35,073 nt of DNA from Bacteroidales bacterium (lineage in GTDB: Bacteria; Bacteroidota; Bacteroidia; Bacteroidales; JAGOPY01), in contig JAHYJL010000010.1 of NCBI GenBank assembly GCA_019429045.1, forward strand, positions 1-35,073, written 5' to 3'. A program made the position numbers and the translations under genes. The notes beneath the pieces were generated by a model that worked only from the letters and a program-made list of their open reading frames with translations, was not told the DNA's origin and searched no databases. Shown here one piece after another: positions 7,624 to 15,909 of this stretch; the first letter of the stretch is position 1, and each line of letters starts with the position of its first letter.

Positions 7624-8564
7624 CAACGCAAAGATAATGATTTATAAGCCTTCGCTACTATCCTCGCCAACCATGGCAGCCGGTTGAGATGGAGCCGCAT
7701 GTAAACACATTCCCGTGAGCCGAAGCTTTTATAAAACCTGGCCAGGTTGGGGTCGTTGGAGCCGTCGAAATCAAATGTAAGATGGCGGCCGGCGTGATGA
7801 CGGATATAGCTGTCGATCAAAAATGGCATGGCGCCCGCGGCACGTCCCTCTCCGCTGAGCCCTGAAAAAAGGAAAATGGCCTTGTTATTGCTCCGGATGA
7901 AAAAGGCCCCCGCGCAGAGCTGGTTTCTCCGGTCATAGGCGCCCCAGATATTCGCTATCCCCTTGTAAATACAGGTATATGCCAGTCGCTTGAGCCGCAG
8001 GTAATCGGCATCCCGGAGATGTTTGAGCTCACCGCCCCGGTTTGCCCGGAACAGGTCGATGATGTCGTCGGGACGGATATTTTTGGAAATTGTCAGCCCG
8101 GCCTTCTCAGCCTTCTTGATGTTCCGGGCAAGGTTTTCGGAATAGTTTTCACGGATTTTCGGGTAGGAATGGATCAGGTCCAGTTCGTGGTTGATTTGCG
8201 GGATCAGTCTGAAGTCTTTCTCATCCACCTTATTCAGGGTATTCAGGTTGATCTCCACCTGTTTGAACCTCACCGGGATGGCCCGGATAAAATTCCCCAA
8301 TACCTCCGCATCGAGCCGGTGAACCGAATACAGTCCGAGTTGCTGGGTGAAAAAGGGCTGATAGATATAGGATATCCCGAATTTTCTCCTGTGCACCAGC
8401 GGAAAGACGCGCTCGTAATCGCCTTCGATAAGTGCATCCCACTCACCCTGTGCTACAATATCCAGAAACCAGGAATATCCGTAAAGGTTCCCGTTGAATG
8501 ACCGGCCGATGCAACCGTCCCATTTCTCATTGTCGATATCTTTTCTCTCCAGGTACCGGATCAT
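7623..8564 (-). CDS. FemAB-like / GNAT-fold acyl or aminoacyl transferase
   Basis: 313 residues from ATG 8564, chosen because it overlaps the preceding stop as ATGA; an upstream TTG would run 51 bp into the previous gene. Features of the peptidoglycan-bridge (FemAB) acyltransferase group: an N-terminal half ending in a long strand pair, then LARNIKKAEKAGLTI (basic helix before the second GNAT domain), LCAGAFFIRSNNKAIFLFSGLS, and FDFDGSNDPNLARFYKSFG near the C terminus. Classical Fem enzymes move amino acids from aminoacyl-tRNA to lipid II; relatives linked with exopolysaccharide loci exist in other phyla. Here a carrier-protein-bound donor is possible given the operon. Substrate is unknown. 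Confidence 0.8.
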   Translation of the reverse strand: MIRYLERKDIDNEKWDGCIGRSFNGNLYGYSWFLDIVAQGEWDALIEGDYERVFPLVHRRKFGISYIYQPFFTQQLGLYSVHRLDAEVLGNFIRAIPVRFKQVEINLNTLNKVDEKDFRLIPQINHELDLIHSYPKIRENYSENLARNIKKAEKAGLTISKNIRPDDIIDLFRANRGGELKHLRDADYLRLKRLAYTCIYKGIANIWGAYDRRNQLCAGAFFIRSNNKAIFLFSGLSGEGRAAGAMPFLIDSYIRHHAGRHLTFDFDGSNDPNLARFYKSFGSRECVYMRLHLNRLPWLARIVAKAYKSLSLR

Positions 8565-9874
8565 GCCGTTGTGTTTGCGAATTTCGACAAAATGCCTTCG
8601 AGTAATCCGCGCCATCCCCGGTATGGCCCGCGGTCGCTCAACGCATAATTATGCCAGATCCCGATGGCTTCTCCGCCGTACTGGCTGACGAGGCCGGTGA
8701 GCTTCACCGCTTCTTCCAGCGCCTGTTCCGGGGAATATTTTAATTGGTCCGCCATGGCCGAGTCCATGAAAATGAACGGGTGCAGGGTCAGTTTGGTTGC
8801 CTCTTCCTTCAGGAGATCATAGAATAAAAAAGGAGTGGCCGTACCCGCCCTGAAACCATTGACAGTGGAATAGCCCAGCGAGTAATCATCGGTAAATCCC
8901 AGGTCAATAAGGGTCCGGTATGACTGCGGAAAGCCAAGGCGGAGGTAATGAAAGCGGCTCATATGCACGGGCTTGCCGGTGATGTTTTCCAGGCGGCTTT
9001 TTTCGACCCGGATCTGCGCCGGTCGAAGGTGGGAACGATAGGAAGGATGAATCCCGATTTCTGCCCTAATGCTCAGCATCCGGATCAATTCCCTGAATTT
9101 CAACCCCTTGTAATCGGTGTTCCGGTCATGCTTTCCAAAATCACTCATCAAGACGAAATACAATGGGTGATATCCATATTTTCCTGCCAGTTCCAGTTGA
9201 TAATCGAAATTGTCAAACGGGTCCTTCATTTTCCCCCGGATGGTCAGCCGGCGTTCCTGTATCTGGCCGATATCGGCCTTCAGTAAAAGTTTCAGCCAGG
9301 CTGCAGTGGCCCTCATCCATCCTTTGCCCAGGTGCGCAAAGGCGATATCGATATCGAATGAAGGGATGAACCGGAAAGCCCCTGAGGGGAAATTCAAATG
9401 CGGGAAATTTTCGACGAGCAGAGCTTTCAGCCGGTCTGCAAGAATATCAGCCAGGGGTATGTCTAAAAAGCCATCCCTGTAAGCCAGGCTCATGAGAGCA
9501 GGGAAACGCCCGTGCGCATCGGGCTGAAATGGAAGGTATTCCTCATACCGGGTAACCAGGAAAAAGATCAGTGCAAAGGGATCGAACGGCCATGCCGATA
9601 GTCCGTCCGCCTGGAAGAAAATAGGAAGTCCCTGCCAGCGGGTGACCCTGATATTTTGTTCCCTAACCCCTTTCTCTTTCAATAAAGTATGCGACAGAAA
9701 ATGCAGCCGCGAACCGGGATTGTCAGCTCCATAGCTGAATTTTGGACCGGTAAAGCAAACAAACTCAGCCCTGTCATGCGTGAGCCTGTATTCCAATCCC
9801 AGCAAATCTCCAAGAATAAATCTGAAGATATAAGCATGCCGCGGGTTGATATGGTCACAATACACCAGGATCAT
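8561..9874 (-). CDS. Polysaccharide deacetylase family protein
   Basis: 437 residues from ATG 9874 (MILVYCDHINPRH); the upstream in-frame TTG at 9892 is less likely. It overlaps the previous gene's 3' end by 20 bp and the next gene by 4 bp (ATGA). An N-terminal accessory domain (1-170) precedes a NodB-like barrel: FIPSFDIDIAFAH carries the catalytic/metal Asp pair, YPLYFVL-like strands follow (here YHPLYFVLMSDF), IGIHPSYRS supplies the metal-binding His region, and HPFIFMD and IGIWHNYALSD the late motifs. The family removes N-acetyl groups from glycans. In this operon it could expose amines on a glycan that the neighbouring transferases then modify; that is inference. Confidence 0.86.
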   Translation of the reverse strand: MILVYCDHINPRHAYIFRFILGDLLGLEYRLTHDRAEFVCFTGPKFSYGADNPGSRLHFLSHTLLKEKGVREQNIRVTRWQGLPIFFQADGLSAWPFDPFALIFFLVTRYEEYLPFQPDAHGRFPALMSLAYRDGFLDIPLADILADRLKALLVENFPHLNFPSGAFRFIPSFDIDIAFAHLGKGWMRATAAWLKLLLKADIGQIQERRLTIRGKMKDPFDNFDYQLELAGKYGYHPLYFVLMSDFGKHDRNTDYKGLKFRELIRMLSIRAEIGIHPSYRSHLRPAQIRVEKSRLENITGKPVHMSRFHYLRLGFPQSYRTLIDLGFTDDYSLGYSTVNGFRAGTATPFLFYDLLKEEATKLTLHPFIFMDSAMADQLKYSPEQALEEAVKLTGLVSQYGGEAIGIWHNYALSDRGPYRGWRGLLEGILSKFANTTA

Positions 9875-10799
9875 GGCTGATTTTATCGGCAACCGTATAA
9901 ACGCCCAGTCTGTCTAAAAATTTCTTTGCCATATCACGAAGGTATAATTTCCCGCTGAAACGGGCAATACTGGCAGCGCGGTTTTGAAGAATATCATGCC
10001 GGATGACCGGATAAGCGGCTGCGAGGCCGACTTTCGTAAAAAACAGATTATTGATCATAACCTTCTGTGCAACAGATTGTTCCAGCAAAAGGGTTTCCAA
10101 CCCGCTCATCTCCATCGTCCATCCCGGTTTTTTGGCAAAGAGAAGATATTCCTCATGCTTTTTTTCATCTTCCAGAAAGATGTTAATCTTCTTCATTTTA
10201 CGGTATCGAACCTGCTCCATCTCTTCCACATGATGGACAAATGTAAAAGCGGACCGGATATGAATATCGGCCAGCAGCATGACAGCATGGTGCTCCCGGA
10301 AAAAAGCGAAAGGTGAACCGGGGCCGAAAGAACTTTTATTGTCCAGCCTGACCAGATCCCCGGCATGTTTGCCCCAGGCCAGGAAAGAATGAAGCGGGTT
10401 GGCTGTGCGTTGAAAATCAGTCCATTTTAAAGCTGCCTGTGCCAGTGAGCCGGTGATGGGAAGGGTATGGATCCGGCTGTATGGGTCGTTATTGCGAAGA
10501 TTGAAGTTGAATGACGGGATGACCAGCGTGCCTTCCGGTCCCAGAAAATCCTGAAAGCCCTCTATAAAAATGCGCACATCAAAATTCCCCTCTTTCCGGA
10601 GCGCCAGCATGGCCATGCGGGTCAGGTCGGCCGATAAGACAACCAGGTCTCCGGGTGCGATGCCGCTGTGGCCGGCCGCTTCAGCATAGGGTATGTAGGT
10701 TGATTTCGTCAGAATGATGTTAATTATTAGCGATGCTTCAGAGTGTCTTTCGATATTGCCGGAGTTCTTCCAGATACCCGAGTTTTTTCCAGAAATCAA
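9855..10799 (-). CDS. AAC(3)-family (YokD-like) N-acetyltransferase homologue, start uncertain
   Basis: Conserved from about residue 35 on: GIAPGDLVVLSADLTR, LGPEGTLVIPSFNFN, FQRTANPLHSFLAWGKHA, FGPGSPFAFF, and FTFVHHVEEM, matching the antibiotic 3-N-acetyltransferase fold, which uses acetyl-CoA on amines. Members in sugar and surface-polysaccharide loci act on amino sugars, so resistance is not the likely role. The first in-frame start is TTG 10799, inside the preceding GNAT gene. After that gene's stop (10738) no ATG, GTG or TTG occurs before the conserved region; only ATT, ATC or CTG codons at about 10725-10710 are available. So translation either overlaps the GNAT gene by about 60 bp or uses a rare start. 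It overlaps the next gene by 20 bp. Confidence 0.85.
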   Translation of the reverse strand: MISGKNSGIWKNSGNIERHSEASLIINIILTKSTYIPYAEAAGHSGIAPGDLVVLSADLTRMAMLALRKEGNFDVRIFIEGFQDFLGPEGTLVIPSFNFNLRNNDPYSRIHTLPITGSLAQAALKWTDFQRTANPLHSFLAWGKHAGDLVRLDNKSSFGPGSPFAFFREHHAVMLLADIHIRSAFTFVHHVEEMEQVRYRKMKKINIFLEDEKKHEEYLLFAKKPGWTMEMSGLETLLLEQSVAQKVMINNLFFTKVGLAAAYPVIRHDILQNRAASIARFSGKLYLRDMAKKFLDRLGVYTVADKISHDPGVL

Positions 10800-11217
10800 T
10801 GCCTCCTGTGTTCCCGGTAATCACCTGCAATTCAACCGAATGAACTTTTTTTTGACGGAACCATTCCTCAAGCATTTCGACCATTCGCCTGCCTGTTCCG
10901 GTTTCGCGGTAATTGTTGTCCACATAAATATGGGTGACGAAGCCGATGGCGTGACCACCGAGATAATCGGGCAGAAACTTAATCATTCCATGAGCAAATC
11001 CGATAATGCTGCCGTTGGCTTTCGCCACCACCATCCGGCCAAACCGGCCGATGGTATTCCGGACCGGTTTCAGCCACATTTCCGCACCTCCTTCCGCAAG
11101 CGGAAATGGCCATCCCTGCGACTCCAGGGATGAATACATGGCCTCCATGCACTCCCCGAGCCGGTCCCATTCCTGGCCATCCCTGTCATCCAGTATCAGA
11201 TAGTCGATTTTATCCAT
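10738..11217 (-). CDS. GNAT family N-acetyltransferase
   Basis: 159 residues from ATG 11217 (MDKIDYLILD), overlapping the carrier-protein gene's 3' end by 8 bp. It shows a full GNAT fold: FGRMVVAKANGSIIGFAHG (beta-bulge strands 2-4), THIYVDNNYRETGTGRRMVEML (strand 4 and the acyl-CoA pyrophosphate loop R/QxxGxG/A), HSVELQVITGN, then FWKKLGYLEELRQYRKTL. The gene lies between a carrier protein and an AAC(3)-like enzyme, so the donor may be CoA or a carrier-bound acyl or aminoacyl thioester. The acceptor is unknown. Confidence 0.9.
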   Translation of the reverse strand: MDKIDYLILDDRDGQEWDRLGECMEAMYSSLESQGWPFPLAEGGAEMWLKPVRNTIGRFGRMVVAKANGSIIGFAHGMIKFLPDYLGGHAIGFVTHIYVDNNYRETGTGRRMVEMLEEWFRQKKVHSVELQVITGNTGGIDFWKKLGYLEELRQYRKTL

Positions 11218-11473
11218 GCATATGATTTTCAAAAGTCCTGATCAGGCCGCCCGGCGTCGTAAGTTCACCTTTTTCGAAGGCGGCTTCGTAATCGATTTCA
11301 CAGTGAAACTCCTTTTCAAGCAAGGCAACGATCTCAACGAATTCCAGGGAATTGAGCAGTCCGCTGCCTACCAGGTCGAAATCATCGCCGATCTCCGATT
11401 CACTGACACCGATCCGGCGGAGTTTTTCCAGGATCATATTGAACAAGCATACTCTAATCTCATTTTCCATCAT
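11210..11473 (-). CDS. Acyl/peptidyl carrier protein
   Basis: 87 residues, four-helix carrier-protein pattern. The phosphopantetheine site is in DLVGSGLLNSLEFVEIV, with Ser42 as the attachment residue (NSL instead of the common DSL). It starts at ATG 11473 (a second ATG at 11470), overlapping the adenylation gene's 3' end by 14 bp, so it is very likely that enzyme's partner. The arrangement mirrors DltA/DltC and stand-alone A/PCP pairs. This is a dedicated carrier and not the fatty-acid AcpP, which usually carries DSL and sits with fabF. Confidence 0.92.
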   Translation of the reverse strand: MMENEIRVCLFNMILEKLRRIGVSESEIGDDFDLVGSGLLNSLEFVEIVALLEKEFHCEIDYEAAFEKGELTTPGGLIRTFENHMHG

Positions 11474-12884
11474 AGTATTTCTGCAGCAGGGCCTGTTTAT
11501 CCATTTTCCCGTTCCGGTTCAGGGGGATTTCATCAACAAAGATAAATTTTCCCGGGATCATATACCAGGGAAGTTTTGTACGGCACCAGGCATCCATTTC
11601 CGGCTCGTTGCTATAATCTTTATTCTCCGGCAGAATGAAAGCGATCATGATGCCCGGACCGTCATTTTGGTTCTTATAAAGCACCACAGCCTGATCGACG
11701 GAAGGGTGTGCCGTGAGCACGCTTTCGATTTCACTGAGGTTCACCCTGTAACCGGAGACCTTCACCTCCGCGTCGAGCCTCCCCAGGAAAAAGAGATCGC
11801 CGCCGGCATCTTCCCTGACCAGGTCGCCGGTCTTGTACCAGCGCTTACCGGCATTATCAGTGAAAAAGGATTGCCGATCGGCAGCCGGATTATCAAAATA
11901 GCCGTCTACCACCTGTTTACCGCTAAGGCACAGTTCGCCCCGCTTGTCCTGCGATGGTTCATGTAACAGATAATCGTTTTCCTGAAAGATTTTACCGATG
12001 GACACAATTCCCATTTCCTGCTTTACCATTTCAGCATTGGCAGGGATGTCGTACCGGCTGATGGCGATGGTTGCTTCGGTAGGGCCATAGAGATTCACGA
12101 TCCGTGAATTTGGGACAGCCTGCTTCCAGGCTTCCACCGTGCTGTCATAAAGCGGTTCTCCGCAAAAGAAACTCAGCCTGACCGATGGAAAAGCGTCCGG
12201 TTTAAGCAGCCGCATCCGGTCCATCAGCATGATGGTCGAAGGCACAGAGAACCAGACGGTTGGCTTCACCTCTTTGATGAACTTAGCCATGGCAAAGGAA
12301 GAATTGTCATCCGGCACGCACAGGCATCCCCCAGTTGACCAGCAGAGGAAAAGGTCGTGCACGCTGAGGTCGAAGGTCAGGTCGAAAACCTGGGTAAACC
12401 GGTCTTCGGGGCTGAAATCGTAGGCTTCCAGCATAAAATCGAGGTAAGCGCAGACGTTCGCCTGGGAGACGGCCACTCCTTTGGGTTCCCCGGTCGAACC
12501 GGAGGTGAACAGCAGGTAGGCGGGCATCCTGCCCGGATCCTCCAGATAAGCAATTTCCAGGCTCCCCTTCTGTGCTTTTTCAGTCATAAAACGGTTCCGC
12601 GCTTCGGGGAATTTCGGGTTGAGCGGCAGGTAGGCCTTGCCGGCCAGCAGTGCGCCCAGGATAGTGGTATAGCAGACAAAGCTCTTATCGGCCATCACCG
12701 GCACGAAAGGACCGGAATGGTTCCTGGAAATATTTTCTGCCGCCTCCATGGCAGCTTGCTTCAGTTGTGCGTATGAATAGGGATGGAGTCCCGGATGGAG
12801 TCCCGGCCGGTCGGGATACCTTTCCGCCGTTTGTAAAAAGAGCTCCGCCAGTGTTTTTGGTTTCGGATATGTGTGATGGCTCAT
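11460..12884 (-). CDS. Stand-alone adenylation enzyme (DltA-like amino acid:carrier protein ligase)
   Basis: 474 residues with an almost complete set of adenylation core motifs: A3 LLFTSGSTGEPKG (about 125-136), A4 region FDLSVHD (171-177), A5 LYGPTEAT (265-272), A6 GELCLSGKQV, A7 YKTGDL (350-355), A8 GRLDAEVKVSGYRV (368-381), and A10 NRNGKMDK with the catalytic Lys460. It activates a carboxylic acid as the adenylate and loads it on a carrier protein, here surely the next gene. The Asp in FDLS lies where amino-acid-activating enzymes, including DltA, hold the substrate amine, so an alpha-amino acid is likely (inference). Start ATG 12884 overlaps the upstream TAA by one base. A GLHPGLHP doublet near residue 28 reflects a 12-bp tandem duplication. 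Confidence 0.94.
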   Translation of the reverse strand: MSHHTYPKPKTLAELFLQTAERYPDRPGLHPGLHPYSYAQLKQAAMEAAENISRNHSGPFVPVMADKSFVCYTTILGALLAGKAYLPLNPKFPEARNRFMTEKAQKGSLEIAYLEDPGRMPAYLLFTSGSTGEPKGVAVSQANVCAYLDFMLEAYDFSPEDRFTQVFDLTFDLSVHDLFLCWSTGGCLCVPDDNSSFAMAKFIKEVKPTVWFSVPSTIMLMDRMRLLKPDAFPSVRLSFFCGEPLYDSTVEAWKQAVPNSRIVNLYGPTEATIAISRYDIPANAEMVKQEMGIVSIGKIFQENDYLLHEPSQDKRGELCLSGKQVVDGYFDNPAADRQSFFTDNAGKRWYKTGDLVREDAGGDLFFLGRLDAEVKVSGYRVNLSEIESVLTAHPSVDQAVVLYKNQNDGPGIMIAFILPENKDYSNEPEMDAWCRTKLPWYMIPGKFIFVDEIPLNRNGKMDKQALLQKYYDGK

Positions 12885-14080
12885 TATTTCATCTCCTCCT
12901 CGAGCATCAGGGCGTCACAGAAAAATTTCGTGGCCCAGTTGGGAAACGCAAACGGTTCATACCGGCCCCATAAGGGAAAAGAGCCGGGAATGGCGCCCAG
13001 CGTTTCCGGTTTTTCATCCCGGAACCTCCGCTGTATGAAGATCAGCAGGTCGATCATCCGGCCGGCGGCCAGGCGGAAGCGTTCTTCGCGGCTGAGCCAG
13101 AACAGTTTCAGCCAGACAATGGCCATCTGCGCCCCGCCGGTGCAAATAAAATGCTCCCGCCCCTTCCAATGATGGTCATAACGGCCATTTAAAATGCCCT
13201 GCTGCAGGAAGAGATCGCACAGGACAGATGCTCCGGGGATGGCGGCCTGCAGGTATTTTTCATCTTTTAACCACCTGCTGCAGTCAATCAGCCCTTCCAG
13301 CGTATATGCGATGGTATGCAGGATCGGTTTGTCGTTGCGCCTGACGGTGTTATCACAGTCTTCGCACCAGCCGTTCTGCAAAAGTTTGTTTTCGGTTACC
13401 CAGTCGAGATTTTTCACGGTTGCATCCCGGTATTTTTTTTTGCCGGTGATCTCAGCCAGATGCAGCAAAGGCGCATCAACATAGGTGTCATACACCCTGG
13501 CCTCGTTCATCAGGGCGTGGGATTTCCAGAACCCTTCCGGATGCTGGATTTTACATAGCCAGTCGCCGGCCCTGGCTGCTGAATCAATATATTTAGAATC
13601 GCCGGTATGCTCATAAGCGGCCATCATTCCACGGATCACCTGCCCGGTATTGAATACTATTTCCGGTTTGTTTTCATTGACCCTTCCCCCCTGCCACCCA
13701 CCACTTTCTTTCTGGATTCCCAACAGGAAATCAGCCGCCCTCACAGCGGCCTCCAGGACTTCCGGTTTGTTGAATTTACCGCCGTAATCAATCAGGGTCG
13801 GGATGATGTAACCGGTGGTCTCGGGATACGAGGACGACCATTTATTTACCAGGTGATAAGAACCCATGCCACCGTCGCCTGCGGCCTTTTGCGCCTCCAG
13901 CAACCAGCCTGCACCTTTATCAAGAGATTCCCTTCGTATTTCAGAGGAATATTGTGGTATTGACCGGAAAACACCCGGCCGCAAAACATACCTTTCCATA
14001 TCAAGCCAAAGAAATCGCCGTTCAGGGCCGGGTAATGTCATGATAAAAAATTTTGCATACAAGCGGAGGCTATTCAGCAT
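12884..14080 (-). CDS. Alpha/alpha-toroid protein, first gene of the envelope-tailoring operon
   Basis: 398 residues, start ATG 14080. The sequence repeats helix pairs with GWLLEAQ, FLLGIQ, DWLCKIQ, DWVTEN, ending in FPNWATKFFCDAL, and Gly/Trp-rich turns (SGGWQGG, EGFWKS, NGWCEDCDN). That pattern is the (alpha/alpha)6 toroid shared by terpene-cyclase-like, GH-like and lanthionine-cyclase-like proteins. I see no DxDD of squalene-hopene cyclases and no zinc triad that would settle the class; His and Asp residues (ARVYDTYVDAPLLHLAE) could form a sugar or substrate pocket. No signal peptide is obvious. Its TAATG overlap with the adenylation gene ties it to the same pathway. Function unassigned. 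Confidence 0.8.
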   Translation of the reverse strand: MLNSLRLYAKFFIMTLPGPERRFLWLDMERYVLRPGVFRSIPQYSSEIRRESLDKGAGWLLEAQKAAGDGGMGSYHLVNKWSSSYPETTGYIIPTLIDYGGKFNKPEVLEAAVRAADFLLGIQKESGGWQGGRVNENKPEIVFNTGQVIRGMMAAYEHTGDSKYIDSAARAGDWLCKIQHPEGFWKSHALMNEARVYDTYVDAPLLHLAEITGKKKYRDATVKNLDWVTENKLLQNGWCEDCDNTVRRNDKPILHTIAYTLEGLIDCSRWLKDEKYLQAAIPGASVLCDLFLQQGILNGRYDHHWKGREHFICTGGAQMAIVWLKLFWLSREERFRLAAGRMIDLLIFIQRRFRDEKPETLGAIPGSFPLWGRYEPFAFPNWATKFFCDALMLEEEMK

Positions 14081-14125
14081 GGCTGATTCAACGAATTGTT
14101 GGTTGAATAAATTGCTTTACCGAAA

Positions 14126-14133
14126 CAAAGATA
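14126..14133 (-). promoter_or_regulatory. Bacteroidota -7 box (TATCTTTG) for the 14080-6382 operon
   Basis: On the minus strand TATCTTTG matches TAnnTTTG exactly. It lies about 46 bp before the ATG of the first operon gene, giving a short leader. No TTTG is found at the -33 spacing. It is back to back with the dnaX box. Confidence 0.65.
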
Positions 14134-14160
14134 CTTAAGTCTGTCAAAAGGAAACTTTAC

Positions 14161-14168
14161 TATTTTTG
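14161..14168 (+). promoter_or_regulatory. Bacteroidota -7 box (TATTTTTG) for dnaX
   Basis: TATTTTTG matches TAnnTTTG and lies 25 bp before the dnaX ATG at 14194, leaving a leader of about 20 nt. No -33 TTTG at the right distance. Confidence 0.55.
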
Positions 14169-14193
14169 ACCATCAGCAAGATTTACCAACTGT

Positions 14194-15903
14194 ATGGAAA
14201 ATTTCATCGTATCAGCCCGGAAATACAGGCCAGCGACGTTCGACACGGTTGTCGGGCAGGACTCGATCACCTCGACATTGAAGAATGCGATCCGGAACAA
14301 CCAGCTGGCCCAGGCGTTCCTGTTCTGCGGCCCGCGGGGGGTTGGCAAGACCACCTGCGCCCGTATCCTGGCCAAGACGATCAATTGCTTCAACCCGGTC
14401 AACCAGGTGGAGGCCTGCAATGAGTGCGAATCGTGCCTGTCGTTCAACCGCTCCGCATCTTTTAATATCCATGAGCTTGACGCTGCATCCAACAATTCGG
14501 TGGAAGACATTCGCAACCTGGTGGACCAGGTGCGGATCCCGCCCCAGGTTGGAAAATACAAGGTATATATCATCGACGAGGTGCACATGTTGTCGGCCTC
14601 GGCCTTCAATGCATTTTTGAAGACGCTGGAGGAACCGCCGCCTTATGCCAAGTTCATCCTGGCCACAACCGAGAAGCACAAGATCATCCCGACCATCCTT
14701 TCACGCTGCCAGATTTTCGACTTCAAGCGCATCACGGTAAATGACATTGCCGGTTACCTGGCTTATGTAGCTAAAAATGAAGGAGTGACGGCTGAAGAAG
14801 AGGCCCTGCACATCATCGCCCAGAAAGCCGACGGCGCCATGCGGGATGCCCTGTCATTCTTCGATCAGCTCATCAGTTTTGCCGGAAACAACCTGACGTA
14901 TGAAACTGTTGCAGAGCACCTGAACATCCTTGATCACACATACTATTTCAGGGTCATCGACCAGGTGCTGGCCTATGATGTTCCGGGGGTACTGCTTACG
15001 ATCCATGAAATAATCGAACGGGGTTTCGATGGGCAATATTTCCTAATCGGACTTGGCGAACACCTGAGAAACCTGCTGGTTTGCCAGGACAAGGCAACCG
15101 TTAAATTGCTCGAGGTGAGTTCAAATCTGCAGGAAAAATTCACGGAACAAGCAGGCCGATGCAAAGCGTCATTCTTGCTCAAAGCGCTTGAAATCCACAA
15201 CCAGTACGATCAGAACTATAAGAACGCCAATAATAAGAGATTGCAGATCGAGCTGGCCATGTTGCAGATTTGCACAGCTATTTCTCAGGAATCAACAGCA
15301 GCACCAGAGAAAAAAAACACCCTGAACCCACCGAAAGGGTTTGAAGAAGGAAAAAAGACCGATAATACCGTCATTACACCTGCGAAAACGGAGAAAAAAC
15401 CTCCCGCAGCCGTGACTCCCGGACGCCCATCACCACCGGCTGCCGTTAGCCGGACCATCTCCATCAATCCCGAAAATCACCATAAAGGCAGGAATAACCT
15501 CCCTAACGGGGCAACCGATGCCGGGAATCAGCCGCAGCAGGATTTCTCCCAGGAGAAACTCGAGAAAGTCTGGGCCTACTATACCGAAAGCATAGCCCGT
15601 CAATTTCCGAACTTCTACAGCATACTATCCAGTCGCAAACCATTAAAGGGTGAAAATTATCATCTTGAACTAAAGCTCGACAACAAAGGCCAGGAACTGA
15701 CATTCAAAGAAAGAAGGATTGACCTGATGGAATTCCTGCGGAACGAGCTTCAAAATACTCACATTCAGATGGATGTGATTGTGGCAGAAACCAATGGTCC
15801 AACCCGCCCCTACACAGCCGATGAGAAGTACAAAGCGATGGTGGAAAAGAACCCGGCTTTACAGACGCTGAAAGAGGGCCTGGAGTTGGATCTTGAACTT
15901 TAG
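14194..15903 (+). CDS. dnaX: DNA polymerase III subunit gamma/tau
   Basis: 569 residues. The clamp-loader ATPase has Walker A GPRGVGKT (46-53), four zinc cysteines (C65, C75, C78, C81), ELDAASNNSVEDIR (94-107), Walker B YIIDEVH (125-131), and the sensor-1/SRC motif LSRCQIF (169-175). The three AAA+ and collar domains run to about residue 360, followed by a Pro/Lys/Thr-rich linker (about 370-445) and a C-terminal domain as in Bacteroidota tau. It opens the beta clamp for loading on primed DNA and joins the polymerase cores. It stands alone here, divergent from the large operon; no recR or ybaB follows. Confidence 0.97.
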   Translation: MENFIVSARKYRPATFDTVVGQDSITSTLKNAIRNNQLAQAFLFCGPRGVGKTTCARILAKTINCFNPVNQVEACNECESCLSFNRSASFNIHELDAASNNSVEDIRNLVDQVRIPPQVGKYKVYIIDEVHMLSASAFNAFLKTLEEPPPYAKFILATTEKHKIIPTILSRCQIFDFKRITVNDIAGYLAYVAKNEGVTAEEEALHIIAQKADGAMRDALSFFDQLISFAGNNLTYETVAEHLNILDHTYYFRVIDQVLAYDVPGVLLTIHEIIERGFDGQYFLIGLGEHLRNLLVCQDKATVKLLEVSSNLQEKFTEQAGRCKASFLLKALEIHNQYDQNYKNANNKRLQIELAMLQICTAISQESTAAPEKKNTLNPPKGFEEGKKTDNTVITPAKTEKKPPAAVTPGRPSPPAAVSRTISINPENHHKGRNNLPNGATDAGNQPQQDFSQEKLEKVWAYYTESIARQFPNFYSILSSRKPLKGENYHLELKLDNKGQELTFKERRIDLMEFLRNELQNTHIQMDVIVAETNGPTRPYTADEKYKAMVEKNPALQTLKEGLELDLEL

Positions 15904-15909
15904 AAGTAT

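Noticed and set aside
9874-9892. Earlier TTG starts given by simple ORF extension for several genes (9892, 8615, 7626, 11232, 28530, 31862)
   Set aside because: In each case an ATG a little downstream fits the overlap with the previous gene, or the signal peptide, better than the TTG.
9855-10799. Antibiotic (aminoglycoside) resistance gene
   Set aside because: The fold matches AAC(3), but the gene sits inside a glycan/carrier-protein operon and many family members act on sugars; resistance cannot be claimed from the sequence.
12357-12776. Frame of 139 codons opposite the adenylation gene
   Set aside because: Shadow of a gene with all core motifs; no domain.
12884-14080. Squalene-hopene cyclase or prenyltransferase
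   Set aside because: Only the alpha/alpha-toroid helix-pair pattern is shared; the catalytic DxDD motif and QW repeats are not convincing.
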